Assembly: GCA_033002965.1 (NCBI GenBank) | Contig: JAURVB010013555.1 | Location: 1-64,000, forward strand | From: Piper betle | Lineage: Eukaryota > Streptophyta > Magnoliopsida > Piperales > Piperaceae | Direction: 5' to 3' | DNA: 64,000 bases | Part shown: positions 34,399 to 46,084 of the stretch, one piece after another | Position numbering within the stretch: the first letter of the stretch is position 1 | Layout: each line of letters starts with the position of its first letter | The notes under the pieces: model-generated | Told to the model about the DNA's origin: nothing | The model's input: the letters and a program-made list of their open reading frames with translations, nothing else | Database searches by the model: none | Position numbers and translations under genes: made by a program

Positions 34399-37011
34399 TA
34401 TAAAACCCAAGCCTTCAGCTTAGTATTTCTAATAGTGGTACCTTGCGTGAACTGAATTGAGTAACATATGACCGGTCCGGTTTGACCGTTCATTTGTTAT
34501 AAGGATTGTGTATTTTTAGCTAGTCATGGCATTGAGCTGCAGCTGATGTTAGATATATTTGGTCAAGCACCTAGTGCGAATGCTACGTTAGATATATTTG
34601 GTCAAGCTCCTAGTGCGAAAGCTGTACTTGTTAGCCTTTAGCATTTCCAGTGGTTTGATATTTTAGTAGTCAGCATCTTAGACCCGAGTCCCACGAAAGT
34701 CACGTGCATTAGTTTGCCATTTTAGATGCATTACATTCATGAAGTGTCTTCGTGGCTCTAGATCAGCCTGAGAAATAGCCCGCATATGGCCCCGACTAAA
34801 CCCTAAGTGAAAACCTAATTTAGGTGGCTTTTCCCGGCGACGATATGCTCAAACCCTGCTTTTTCCAGTCCTGCAGCACTAGGTCTGAGGGCCATGGCAC
34901 TGCTTTGTTGTTGATCCCCAACATGGGTGATGACCTTGTTGCTAAAATGAATGCTACAAATAGTTAAAATTTCATGTAGTATTTTTTATACCAACACCGC
35001 AACACTCACTTACCAGTGCCATGGTGTAGACCCAATTCCAGATTTATTAAAGACCCAAAACCCTGACTCTCCTCCCATTTTCTTAACTTCTCCTCATCCC
35101 ATTCATCACCTCTTCCACTCCAGACCTCCCTAAACCCATTCTAGAGAAGACCAACTTCAAGTTGCTCCAAACCTAAGCCAAGTGTTTAACACCCCAACCC
35201 CCCCCCGCCCCCCAACCTAGATAACTCCAATTCCTTCTTCATCCCACCAAAGTATTTCAACCTCCCCTCCATCTCTTATTTATTTTACAGCATCCATGTC
35301 ATTCCGGTTATTATACATGATGAAGTATGTTGCAAATGTGTTAGTATATGATGTTACGAGCTGTGATTGCACGTAATAGCTAGATTATTGGTGGATTGAG
35401 GATGTTTATTACAAAATTGTGGACTGTCTTGATAGCTTTCTGTAAAATGTGATGTTTGAGGATGTTTTGGGATAAAAAGCTAGTCTTTTGTTGTTTCACG
35501 TCCAACATGTTAGGTTATGGTATGCTATGGCTGTTTGGGTGGAATGGTAGAGTTTGGGAACTAGGTTTTTGATGTGGATATTGCTGTCTATGTGATTTCA
35601 GTACCCTAGCCCATCAGTGACGACCATAGTTGGGGGATGTAAGCACTGAGTTCTACCATGAAATTTAGCACTTATATTAGCCTAGATATTAGGAAGCAAC
35701 CCCTAAGATTTTACCTAAAACATATATCGTTTTGGGTATGAACAAGAATTAAAATTTTAGACTATCTGGCCTTATTTCTATAATTTCATATCTAGTCTGA
35801 GATTAGGTAAATTAATTAGCCTACTTAGAGGTAAGAATTTTCTATGAAACTGTCCAAAAACCTTCAAATAACTGTTATGGAGTACATAAAATTTCAGCTA
35901 AGCTAGAGCTCACTTAGGGGATGAACCACTAGAGACATGCTAGATGCACAGTGCTGTAAAAGACTGTTTCAGATCCTACGGCTAGGCTAGGTAGACTAGT
36001 TGAAGGTGCGAAAGAAGTTCATTTTATTTGAACTTTTACAGCCTAATTCCTACTAATGTTACCTATAATGCTCTAAAATTTTAGAGCATTTGGACATAAA
36101 TTGCTAGAAAATAAAATTTGTCACTCTTAGTTGTCCTCTAAAATTTAGGTGTATTCAGAGCATAAACTTAACCCATATTTTGGCCTGAGATTTAACAGAC
36201 ATGATTATCTCAATGTTAGCAATGGTCTCCTCATATTTCAAGTCACTTGGATATCAACATGGCTATAAACTAATTTTGGAGTTGTGGACTATACATGGTT
36301 AATGTTTACGTGGCAGATTGTGTATTGGTGTGAATTGGTTACGTATGTATTCCTTGGTGTTGATTACATGTTAGGATTGTGTTAGAAAGTCATTATACAT
36401 GTCATACCATTCATGCCATCATAAAAGGATTTGATTAGTATCATATGTGCTATCATCATTAGGATGAAATTAGTGGAGTTTTATTTGATTCTACTAGTTT
36501 CGGGCTGTTTAATCAATTTTTCATAGTTTGATAAAACTTAGAGAATGAAATCCCTTGACATTTTTTCATCTTTTCAAAAATATAAGATCCAGTCCAAGTT
36601 TACGTTCGATTTATCAAGTCCCCTACCCTAGACTAATATATATCTAGGAGGGTTTTCTTTTTCTTCATGAGAGTTGGCGGATATGATATGTAGCCTACAC
36701 CATTTACTCCTTGAACCATGAGTAATATAGCAATAGAAGGTACTACATAACAGAGCGTATCTATTGAATTTCGAGCATTAGGCATTTTATGGAGTATGAC
36801 AAATTGGCATATGATATATTGTTATGCAATATGTTATGTGATGTTGTGATTAGCGTGTTGGCTTTCTTTTATTATACATGAAAGAGTTTATTGTGCCTCT
36901 CTTTATAGCCATCCTAGCGAAGAATTTATGTAGTTTAATTATTTTTTTCGTGGATATTAGTATCCATATGCAAGTTTGATTCTTTCCCTATTAGTTATTT
37001 TGGGAATGTAG
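34399..37011 (+). repeat. Old LTR relic (copy-B type)
   Basis: No gene. It starts TATAAAACCC, then ACCGGTCCGGTTTGACCG (34471), which corresponds to GAACCGGTCGGTTCGACCG of young copies. It has a C-rich block (34980-35260, with a poly-C run at 35200), GTGGAGTTTTATTTGATTC (36473) for the GCGTTTTATTGGATCC landmark, and a closing part with CTAGACTAATATATATC (36629). The end is not defined; the small LTR at 37012 follows. Confidence 0.5.
34548..34625 (+). repeat. 39-bp tandem duplication
   Basis: Two adjacent copies beginning GTTAGATATATTTGGTCAAG, differing at a few positions. Confidence 0.9.
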
Positions 37012-37690
37012 TGTAATAACCTATAAAAATTAGTCTCACATCTAACACCTCATTGGGACTTTGCAACAAAGATTCGAATGATTAGGCACACTTTTAAACA
37101 TTTTATTCATGGGCGTGGGGATCAGATTTGAGTTTCAAATTTCAAGAGATTTATTTTCTTCCAAAGAATAGATTCAGAATTAAGGTAAGGAATAAAAAAT
37201 TTGAAAATAAGATCCTTTGTTCATAAATTTTTTTAAAAAACTTGTTTGATTCGAAGACGTGGATGATCTATTATATAAGTGGGGATGTAACTATAGATAT
37301 TCAACTTGGTTAACCACTTTCGAAGGGATGACTTATGCCCATCAATTTGCACTTGAAACAGATTGTTACAACTGGTATCAATGCCAACAAAGGATCGTAT
37401 TAAATGGTGGGCTAGACCTGATATAGACTCAGGAATTATTCATGGGCTAGACGTTGATTAGGGAGGTAGCCATTGGCCAAAATAAAAAGTAATTCTGAGG
37501 GCATAATTTATTAAAATGTTCGTGGATTTGAATAATTTATAAAAATTTGTTCCACATCCACCACCTTTAACTGTAAGATCTAATATATAAGGGGATTTGC
37601 ATCTAGATATTCAATTTGTTAACCACTTTTGAAGCAATGACTTTGGCCCATAAGTTTTTACTTGGGACGATCCAATTTCTGACATTTCCC
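37012..37690 (+). mobile_element. Candidate TRIM (small LTR element)
   Basis: TGTAATAACC at 37012 and GATTGTTACA ending at 37370 frame a ~359-bp LTR. It is followed by CTGGTATCAATGCC, a decayed tRNA-Met primer site (37372-37385). A second partial copy of the LTR's distal half lies at about 37570-37660 (TATATAAG, AGATATTCAA(C/T)TTG, TTAACCACTTT, GACTT). The short LTRs, primer site and ~200-bp non-coding interior fit a TRIM element. The second LTR is incomplete. Confidence 0.55.
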
Positions 37691-39812
37691 TAAAATATTA
37701 TATATGTTAGAAGTCTCGCAGATAGCTGGCATAAATAGAGGAATCATATGACCTCATGGAGGATGTTGTATTACGTTGCGTGATGTTCATGTGATATGGA
37801 TTTTGGCAATGATATATACTTTATTATTCTTTTGATGGGCATGTATATGGCTTCGTACCTATTGGACTATGTATGTGATGACCCCACCAATTCATGTGTA
37901 TGTAATATGCTACTTTTGCATTTACTTTGTTATCCCTAACTATATTTCAAGTTATTAAGTAGGACGAAATACTCTTTAATATGGAGATCTAACTGGGTTT
38001 TTCAGATACTACCCACACCTTGGTGTCCTGGAACTAAAGGTATAAATTGTTAGGGCTACATTGTAGTGTTTATGAAATTATCTTATTTTGATGATAAAAC
38101 TTATGTGTTTGGCTAAGTTATGTTGATGATGAAGCTTGAACATAAGTTGTGAACATGTGTGGACATCAACTTATAAGTTCGGCCAAGATTGTGGACAAAA
38201 CAAGGATTTAGATAAAGATATCAAGATTTGAGCAAAACATTTTGGACATGAAAACTTGTTCACCTAGAAGTGGCTCAACTACTCAAAGACTTCATTGATG
38301 GACAAAGGTGTGAACATTGGTGTGGACCTTAGGACTTGACCAAAGGCTTCAAAGGCTCAACCAAACATTGAATACTTCCTTGGGAAATAGGGTTCATACA
38401 ATGTGTGGAGTATGAATGGAAATGTAAGATTTGGTCTTTAAGTACTTGGACTAGGACTTCAGATTTGGACATGTTGTGGTGAACATAATTTGAACATGAA
38501 GTCATTGAACTTTGGAATTCATCTTAGTCATGATGTATCAGACATGGATATAGACATTGGCTAAAGGTTTGGTGGAGTTCTTGATGATCGGAATGTCAAA
38601 GAGGAGACTAAAGCTTTGAATGTGTTGAACAAGTTTGAATTAAAACTTGAGAGGGACACTTGTGTGGGAGTTTGGAGGTGTCTACTCTATATTAATGCTC
38701 AAGTGGTTAACTAGTGCACAAAGCCATGGACTTATGTGGTTATATAAGGATCTTGGTGCATGGTGAAAAAGGATACACATTATCCGAAATATTCAATAGG
38801 GATTGAAGTGTTCTAAAAGGGGAAGTTAGTTCGGAATAAGGTTGACAGCTACATTGGGAATAACCATTGGATGTGCATCACTTCATCAACCTTAGGGATT
38901 CAAGAGGCTGTATCATACTTGGTGTATCTATTGTATCTCTTCAGTGCTTTCATTATCAAGATTGTGTTGTTCTTGTGAGGTTGTTGTAACACTAATCCTG
39001 TGTGATTAACCGGGTGATATACCAAATATGGAGTTAGTGTGTGAGTGGTTGTCATTGTAAGTGTTCAGCTTGGTTTATGAAGTCAATCTTGAGGTCAATG
39101 GGCTAAGGACAAATGTGCCTTGTGAAGTTGACTCGGGGTTTAGTGCGGCAGGACAAATTACTTGTGAAACTCTTGGGTCTTGTTCGGTGAAGGACAAGTA
39201 GGTGTAATACTTAGGTTATAACTCTAAAAGGTTTGGTCATAGTGAAACATAGAAGACCTACCCAACCGTAAAGATACAGTCGTGTAGAAGAAAGAAGCTT
39301 GAGTTTGGAACCTCTTAAAAAACTCCTTATGTTTGTTTTCTTGTCCTTACCTTATTTGCTTTAATTGGTTTCGACTTATATACAAATCCTTACAACTTGT
39401 ATGGTTTGACAAGTTTGCCCACACTTGTGATTTTTTGTGTAGAGTCACTTTACATTTGTTGAGTATCCTCATAGGTTAAGATCCTTGGTTAATTATATTT
39501 CAGTGCTAATTTAATTATTAAGTGTTTTAGATATTTTTCTAGAAACGAAAACCCTTTCATAAATCTTAGGAAAGCACACATGTTATATGTGTATGCACAA
39601 TGGATCTATGATACATAGATAGGAGGAGCTTTGTATGAAATTTGAATATGAGAAGGGTCCATGGGGATGGCCAAGTGAGAGGTATTGGCTTAGATGACCA
39701 TAATATCACCATCTATTTACTTGTGACAAAGGTGCATGCGGTGATGGTCATGTACAGTCTTCCCTTGTTATTTTTATGTATTACTGATATTTATAACAAA
39801 TTGTGTGTGGGG
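37691..39812. other. Unclassified region, target of LARD
   Basis: No coding sequence is recognised. The DNA is AT-rich and repetitive in style (many short words such as TTGGACAT, GAACAT), with a TATATAAGG motif at 38743. Part of it may be an LTR starting TGTTAGGGC (38049), but no partner was found. The stretch just before 39813 is the left half of the older LTR split by the LARD insertion. Confidence 0.4.
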
Positions 39813-39817
39813 AGAAT
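39813..39817 (+). repeat. Target-site duplication of LARD, left (AGAAT)
   Basis: AGAAT directly precedes the 5' LTR and recurs exactly at 49039-49043 after the 3' LTR. Confidence 0.95.
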
Positions 39818-41594
39818 TGTAAAACCCACGATTCGAGTCAGGGTTTTATATTCAGAACCGGTCGGTTCGACCGTTGTCTTCGAGTCGAGTCAGTTTCAGA
39901 ACACGTGTACTGAGCCGACGCCGGTCTCGTGTATGAGCCATGAGGGTCATGTGTACCCAAGTATATGATGATAATGTCATAAACACAGCAGAAAAGATTG
40001 AGTTATCAGAATATATGAGAGTATGCAGTTTATTTTTTTCATTATGATATATAATGGATCGTAGAATTAGTTTTAGGTCGTTTACTACGTTAGGACGCAT
40101 TACGGGCATTTTGGGTGGGTTGATAGTTCTAGAGCATATCATTAGGATTTTTTGGTGTTGTTTGATTTTACGGGATTTTTTCCATTTTTTATGAATCTTT
40201 TTAGGATTTAATACGACTTAGTTATTATACTTAACTCGAGTCGGAGCGAGTCAAGTCATAATTCACGAGTTTGCCACCCAACCATTTCTTCTCCACCCCG
40301 ACCTTTTCTCCCCCACACCCAAACCCTAACTGCCGCGCCGCCACTGTTTGTGCGCCACGGCCGACACCGCCTGGCCGCTAATCGACGCCGCCCAGCCCGG
40401 CGATGATGTTGCCGTGCCCTGACCAGCCGGCCACTCGACGGCGGAATGCCACGCCAGCGCCACGACTGCCTTAGTCGCTCGCCGATTCCGCCGCCGGCAA
40501 CAAGTCGTCGCCGCGATCGGTCGGTCGCCTCAGCACCCTCGAGCCTTCCAACGACCTTCCCCGGCCGGAACGGAGGCCATCGCCGCCGTGCCTGGCCGGA
40601 TCTAGCCACCCATCACCGCCGGCTGTATTTTATGCATTTTCTGGCAAGCCGCCACCTCCATTGGCCGCGTCAACCTCGAAGATGAGTCGGGCTCGCCGAG
40701 CCGGTTCCGAGGGTACCCAATACGACCACTTTCCAGCTAGTAGACACCACCGACGATTTTCGCCGGAAAACCACCGGAAGACGTCTGAAAATCACCAGTA
40801 GCTGCCCGAAAATTGCCGGACAATCAGAATTTCGAGGAATTCACTAGATCTTCCGCGGGGCTCACCCAGTCGAGCCCGATTGAGCTTTCGGACGCCGACG
40901 AGCGCCGAATTTGAGTTCCGAGACACGCGACGGAACCTTAACCATCGCCGATTGTCGACAACGTGAGGTATAATTACCTCCGATTGATTTATTTAAAATT
41001 GATGATAATTGTTTGCATAGCATGCTACGGTTGATTAATTATTATGATGAATGTTAAGATTATGAATGAAGTAAACACGTGCATGATGTGATTAACAGGG
41101 AATGAAGGTTAAATGAGCTAATGAAGTAAAGTAAATTTGAGTATGATAATCGAGAACAAAGTAACTTGGAAATATAATAAAATAGGTGTTAATAGGATGA
41201 GTTAGAATTATTTTTACATTTATAATTGTTCATTGTTATGGTTGATGTTCGTATTGTGGTGTGATGGTCATGTCGGATTTGATGCATCATTTAGTTAGCG
41301 GGCGTTAGTATTTAGTTTTGATGTGTAGGTACGGAGTAGGAGCTCACCGCCTAGGCGCGATGACACGCTTGGAGCTTCTACCAGGTCCGTTTAGAACTCG
41401 ACTCTGTTTTACGTCTTTTCTATGGTATGTTTATCATATCATTTGCAGGACGAGTTAAGTGGCGTTTTATTGGATCCCACTTAACTCGGGCCATCTAGCC
41501 GAACAGATTTTCCGGATTAATAACCCCTCGAGGATGAGATCCCTCGAGGATGATTTTGAAATCAAGATCCACCACAAGTTGCCTTCGGGCCTAT

Positions 41595-41603
41595 TATATA
41601 AAT
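41595..41603 (+). promoter_or_regulatory. TATA box of LARD 5' LTR
   Basis: TATATAAAT, 1,777 bp into the LTR, in a block that is the most conserved part of all copies. It implies a long U3 and about 1.1 kb of R plus U5. Confidence 0.65.
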
Positions 41604-42467
41604 CCCTACCCAGCCCTATATATATGTAGTTTTCGCGTTTTTAGTGAGACGAGAGATGGAGAAATCGACTGCACGTACCATGCAGAGGATGCCGTGACAG
41701 TCAAAGCGGGCTCTGGATTAGTGCCAGCGGACTGTTCCATTCCCGAGGGATCCTGACAACTCCGCGTTTGAGTTCCTCACACCCGGAGAATGTGGAGGTT
41801 TACGGGTACTGTTTAGTACAACGCATGTCCGGACTTGTGGTTTAAAGGGTACTAAAGGCGACTGCCTGAGAGTACTCGGCCTTCGTGCTCAAGGCCAGGA
41901 GAAATATGGAGGTAAGGAGAGGGCTTAGGATAAAGTTTCACGAGAAGTACTGAAAAAGAAGTGCCGAGAGCGGCAAAGTACCAGCAGCAGATCAGTAAGT
42001 TTGGGATGCTACCGGGTCTGCAGCCCAGTGGCTCCTCAGTAGTGCCCTTCAGAGTGTTCACGTGGAGTATATGATGTTTTCTTTCATATGAGAGTTTGCT
42101 CTCATAGCCAGCTTGTTATAGTTATTTTATTTTCCGGACCAGTAACACTTGTTACTGACGTGTTTTTATACTATATGTAGGTAATAATCACGAGTTGGAC
42201 GAGCCAGCTTGGACAGAGGAGCAATGAGGTCTTGTACACACACATGTTAGGATTCTGAATGTTTAATATTGTGTTATAATGTTATTATATTGTGAATGAC
42301 ATGTTCAAATGCATGAGACATGATAGAATGTGAACATGATCAGAGATAGCTAGCAGCGGAAGCGTGGTGGGTTGAGACCCAAGCTTCAGAATGAATTCAT
42401 AATATGTTAGATTTTGTGTGAATGAAATCATGGATGCATGTCTATATATTTATATATATATGATTTT

Positions 42468-42510
42468 GACAGGGTGGGCCCATAATTGTACTTTTAGGGG
42501 AGACCCTGTC
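42468..42510 (+). repeat. Conserved stem-loop in LARD LTR
   Basis: The outer arms GACAGGGT / ACCCTGTC are perfectly complementary, with a CCCATAA / TTAGGGG inner arm. The 3' LTR has the same structure at 48762-48804. Confidence 0.8.
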
Positions 42511-42748
42511 TGTTTTATTTCAGAATTTTTATCGTAATTGTAATGATGTGAAATTTAGGTTGCATGTCATCCATGTAGTATCATGTTAGGGTTTTATGCA
42601 TTTATCCATGCATGACAAGTCGTATCTACATCTTAAGACGCCGAGATTAGATCCGCATGAGTTAGGTTCGGGTTAGCCGACCTAACCGGGGCCTGTAACA
42701 TGCCGGTTCGGTTCACGAGCGTGAACCAGATTTGGGGTGTTACAGAAT

Positions 42749-42761
42749 TGGTATCAGAGCC
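42749..42761 (+). promoter_or_regulatory. tRNA-iMet primer-binding site of LARD
   Basis: TGGTATCAGAGCC is a perfect match to the plant initiator tRNA-Met primer site, four bases after the LTR end. Confidence 0.95.
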
Positions 42762-45700
42762 ACTCTCGGCCGATTAAGATGTATGATACTTTTATAGGTG
42801 ATGTGTGTGCAAAGACTGCTCCGAGTCCAGCTGGCAGGTATGTTTTCATATATTTTCTTTACATGCAGATTTTCTTCATAAGTTGTTTGGATAGCAGTGT
42901 ATTCAAGACTTGATCAGAATTATGTGGAACTGACCTTAGTTGAGTTGACAGGTCATTTCTATGGGATGATATCAGATTGTTGGTAAGTTAGATGTGAGCA
43001 GGGCATGTTGTAATGCTGGTAGAGGTAGAAAGGGTATAAGGTTCTCATCTTATACCAGATTCGGATGTCAGTAGATGTCAGCAGGAATTTGACAGGCTTG
43101 TCATGATGGGCTTAGAGACCCACTAATTCTGTCCATCGCATAAGAGATTTGGATGAATTGGATGTTGACCAGGTGTCCGTCCTTTGTATGTCACCACATT
43201 AGTCCTACTTCCAGGGAACGTGGTGTGCATAATGGGAAGGAGCTTGAAGTGGGTAGATAACTTGAGAGGGACCACTTCTAGAAAATAGTAGTGAATGAGG
43301 ATGAGTAGTGAGACGTAGGCTTGGACATAACAAGGAAAAGACCAGGACCACCAGTGCCTACGAGATCAGACATTTGACGAGATTCTACCAAAGATAAGGC
43401 ACCAGATCAGTGATTGCCGTTTGAGGGCTAGTCAGCACTGATAGAAGCAGCCACTCTAAATTTCAGGAGATCAGAGTGGGGTTTAGCATAGGTTGACCAT
43501 CATATGTGTCAGCATCATGATCCAAACCCTTCTGGATCAGACACGCATGATTGGACAACCTGAACCGAGTTAATAGCAGCCAAGATATGGCAGAGATAGT
43601 AGTAGATTTACGATGCATATGAGTAGGATTAGATATTTCTGCATCTAGGTAGTGCACAACCGCCGACCGAGTGCACAACCACCGACCGAGTGCACAACCA
43701 CCGACCGAGGTGCACAACCGCCGACCGAGTTGCACAACCGCCGACCGAGTTGCACAACTACCACTCGAGGCGCACAACCGCCGTCCGAGATTCACTACCA
43801 CTGACCGCAGACGCACTACCGCCGTTCGTGTATTGCTCATCCACCGACCGAGTAGATTAGTTAAGGTTTAGTAGGACTAGAGTTTGAGGAACAAAGAATA
43901 GTTACAGTGAAGTCAGCAGAATAGAAAAGAGTTAAGGAAAACGGAGGTTATTTCGATGAGATGGCATAGGATCCGACTTCACAGCTCTCTTGCAATCATT
44001 GTCTTGACCTAACACCTTAGGTCAGATGAATATTGCAAGATGTCCCCATCAGACATTGTTAGTTACAGTCTCATAGGGATGCGTATGGACAGAGTCAGGG
44101 AACATGACAGAGTGACCTCCAGATGGGACGGTCACAATGATCAGATTGTGTAGACTGCATGATCGTGCATCCATGGGTCACAACCAGCATACATAGATCA
44201 GATGGTTGGTACATGGATCACATGCAGTTTAACCCATGTAGCGATGGGCCAGTAGGCGATAGGGGTTAGGCTTGTATTAGAGTATTGGGCATGGATAGCG
44301 GGTTAGTGAGGAAGGGTCTTTCAGAGAGATATTGATTTCCTTGTGTTTCGCCAGCACGATTAGGTTCTCACCTTGAACCATAGGATTGAGCCTTGCCCGA
44401 GTATAGAGGTACCTTCATGGTACTGATTAGGGTTTACAGTACAGGTAGATGTTTGCAGATCGATCTTCCAATGAGGATCTCACCCTAACATGAGAGTGGA
44501 CCAGATGGAGTATATCAGTGTATGCTCATCTTTATTGATAGCCTTGCTTGAGAGTCTACCACAGCGGTAGTAGTCATGTGAGTCGAGATTAGTACTACAA
44601 ATCGGTACGGGACGGCAGGTCACACACCACTGAAGAGCGGATGAGACATGCGTCAAACCTCACTATAAGTCCCCATAGACTTGAGGGGAGACAGTGGTTC
44701 TTTGGGTCGTTTGAACCCCGCCTGTTTAGAAGTGCGTGACTAGTACAGTATCGAGAAACACGTGCCTACTATTAGCTGATTAAACTAGAGCCAATTAGAA
44801 GCCGTTTTTGAGATTCGTCATTGATTGACTATTCCACAGCCTGATCACCTGTGGCATAGTAAATCATGGTGACCTTAGAGACAAGTCCATAGACCTACCA
44901 AGATTTTGGCCACCCAATATGTTACATAGGGATTTTATCTCCCTTACTATTTGCATAAGACCTTAACCTTACCATAAATAAGAGTTGCGCAGCAGAAGCG
45001 TGTGGGCCTATAACCCATAGGTCCCAGGATCCCCCATTTACCTGGCGTCAGATACCACATGTGAGGACGAGATACCACTAATTGAGAGCTCTTGAGTAGT
45101 GAGACTAGATTTCCACGAGATTCAGCCTCCCTTCTTATAACCCAGAGATATCAGACAGAGTGGAGTTTTCACTTGATAATTTCCACTCACCCTTTTGTAT
45201 CAGTTTTACTATCAGTTTACCCAGATGATTGAGATGAGTATACATTGATCAGAGCATGTCCCACAGACCAGATGCAGATGCTACAGCCCTATGCAGAGTA
45301 TGTTATCATACTCCTTGAGACACGCTGTGCATGTACAGGTGTTCTCGCGACCATCCCGTCACAGAGTTGTACTTAGTGGTTGTATAGATAGCCACCGGAG
45401 CCATAGTATACATTAGAGTCATAGCAGCTATCCTTGTTCTCTTATAGAACAGAGTGAGATACATGACTCAGGACCGAGTCAACTAGAACCAAGTGAGCGG
45501 TCCAGTTCCTTGTATAGGGACACCTGAGAGTTGGACCTAGACTGACGACAGTGAGCCGTGCAGCTCATTAGGGTATCCACCGTACTTAGCAGGAGACTCA
45601 TAGCAGGCCTTGAGGTGACTGTAGGACCTAGAGTAGAGTTCCTGCGAGTACATGTAGGTGACTGTTCACAGATGAGGATTAGAGGGACATGGGTAGATGT

Positions 45701-46068
45701 TAGCAGGTAGGTCTTACCCTTGGTGTAGTTTTCCAGACATAGCCCAGATTAGAACCTTGCAATACTCTAGAGTATTTGCTTGACCAACCCAGTAGGCCCT
45801 TAGGGGTGATCTAGGTTTTCCGCCGAGTTAGCAGTAGGGATCAGAACAGATGAGAAGGATGAGGGTCATGTCAGAACATGCACAGATGACTTAGAAACAA
45901 AATGTGGATATTGACAGCATCACAAGCAGAACCCGCCATGATAGTGCAACTACAGTGAGGATGTACATGACTATCGAAGAGTGAAGAGGATACAACTGAT
46001 GTGTATCCAGCTTCCAGGTAGTAGTTCAGCAGAACCTCCTTGAGTTAAAATTTCGAGGACGAAATTTT
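42762..46068 (+). other. Non-coding LARD interior
   Basis: 3.3 kb with no open frame resembling gag or pol on either strand; the longest frames are short and lie in the tandem repeat. It contains a ~20-bp minisatellite (43652-43852). The segment at 44988 (TTGCGCAGCAGAAGCGTG) resembles a motif in the LTR near 42350. No known domain is detectable. Confidence 0.8.
43652..43852 (+). repeat. ~20-bp minisatellite in LARD interior
   Basis: About ten head-to-tail units of 19-21 bp based on GTGCACAACCGCCGACCGAG. The first five are nearly identical; the rest are increasingly degenerate towards the 3' side. Neighbouring units have no unique spacer between them. Confidence 0.95.
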
Positions 46069-46070
46069 TA

Positions 46071-46084
46071 TAAGGAGGGAAGAT
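46071..46084 (+). promoter_or_regulatory. Polypurine tract of LARD
   Basis: TAAGGAGGGAAGAT abuts the 3' LTR and is preceded by TTTCGAGGACGAAATTT (46050-46066). Confidence 0.9.

Larger units (their letters stand above)
39818..42744 (+). repeat. 5' LTR of LARD
   Basis: It runs from TGTAAAACCC to GGGGTGTTACA. The first 35 bp contain an inverted repeat (TAAAACCC...GGGTTTTA). The GC-rich block is at 40270-40970, the TATA box at 41595-41603 and the stem-loop at 42468-42510. Confidence 0.95.

Noticed and set aside
43652..43852. Regularly spaced ~20-bp repeat resembling a CRISPR array
   Set aside because: The units are contiguous with no unique spacers, and the context is the interior of a plant retrotransposon. 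It is a minisatellite.
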